Below, one piece after another: positions 5,356 to 5,382 of a stretch of DNA of 5,382 bases. The translations under genes and the position numbers were made by a program. Source of the DNA: JAZRWQ01 sp045541395 (lineage in GTDB: Bacteria > Bacillota > Clostridia > Oscillospirales > UMGS1783); contig JAZQIZ010000007.1 of assembly GCA_045541395.1 (NCBI GenBank), forward strand, positions 1 through 5,382. The letters run 5' to 3'. The notes below the pieces were generated by a model. The model was not told the DNA's origin, made no database searches, and worked only from the letters and a program-made list of their open reading frames with translations. Numbering within the stretch: position 1 is the first letter of the stretch; each line of letters opens with the position of its first letter.

Positions 5356-5382
5356 TTATTTAATTTTAAGGCCTTTTACGGG
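5356..5382 (-). CDS. Possible C-terminal end of an upstream gene (8 codons visible)
   Basis: From the right edge one frame reads PVKGLKIK then TAA (5356-5358), 7 nt before the terminator stem, as expected for the last codons of a gene. The other two minus-strand frames stop sooner (at about 5376 and 5368). Too little is visible to name a product, and the true frame could be one of those. Confidence 0.35.
   Translation of the reverse strand, partial: PVKGLKIK

Overview
This window looks like AT-rich Bacillota (low-GC Gram-positive) DNA, most likely from a Clostridia-type organism. Reasons: strong GGAGG-type ribosome binding sites, sigma-A promoters that are consensus or nearly so, short Sec signal peptides with no sign of an outer membrane, and a U-tract terminator. 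I cannot name a species. Every gene I can support is on the minus strand, so transcription runs from right to left.

Layout in order of transcription. At the right edge there are a few codons that may be the end of an unrelated upstream gene, followed by a rho-independent terminator (5305-5348). A new transcription unit then begins with a fully consensus promoter (TTGACA, 17 bp, TATAAT, extended -10) next to a perfect 8-bp inverted repeat. Its ~130-nt leader carries a perfect Shine-Dalgarno sequence in front of a three-codon open frame. Then come secreted Cys/Tyr-rich peptide A (148 aa), an 807-aa MacB/FtsX-type permease with two extracytoplasmic domains, its ABC ATPase (225 aa), and an overlooked 36-aa small ORF joined to the ATPase by an ATGA stop/start overlap. 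A second promoter follows, preceded by two near-identical 14-bp direct repeats with a 21-bp period. It serves secreted peptide B (118 aa) and a second permease that runs off the left edge (252 residues visible).

The main observation is a repeated module, [secreted peptide - two-domain permease - ATPase], followed by [secreted peptide - paralogous permease - ...]. Peptides A and B look unrelated at first, but they share a scaffold: an N-terminal Cys followed by VD, a central (V/I)SA and YT(S/Y)YSFS segment, and a C-terminal Cys pair 34-36 residues later. The order peptide-permease-ATPase matches lactococcin 972-type bacteriocin loci, where a Sec-secreted peptide sits beside a large membrane protein and an ATPase thought to give immunity or help export. 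My working model is a tandem locus of two divergent secreted peptides, bacteriocin-like or signal-like, each with a dedicated MacB-like transporter. Function is inferred from layout and motifs, not demonstrated.

No tRNA, rRNA, CRISPR array or insertion sequence was seen. No stretch over 300 bases lacks a feature; the two longest intergenic regions (1207-1354 and 5096-5355) hold regulatory elements.
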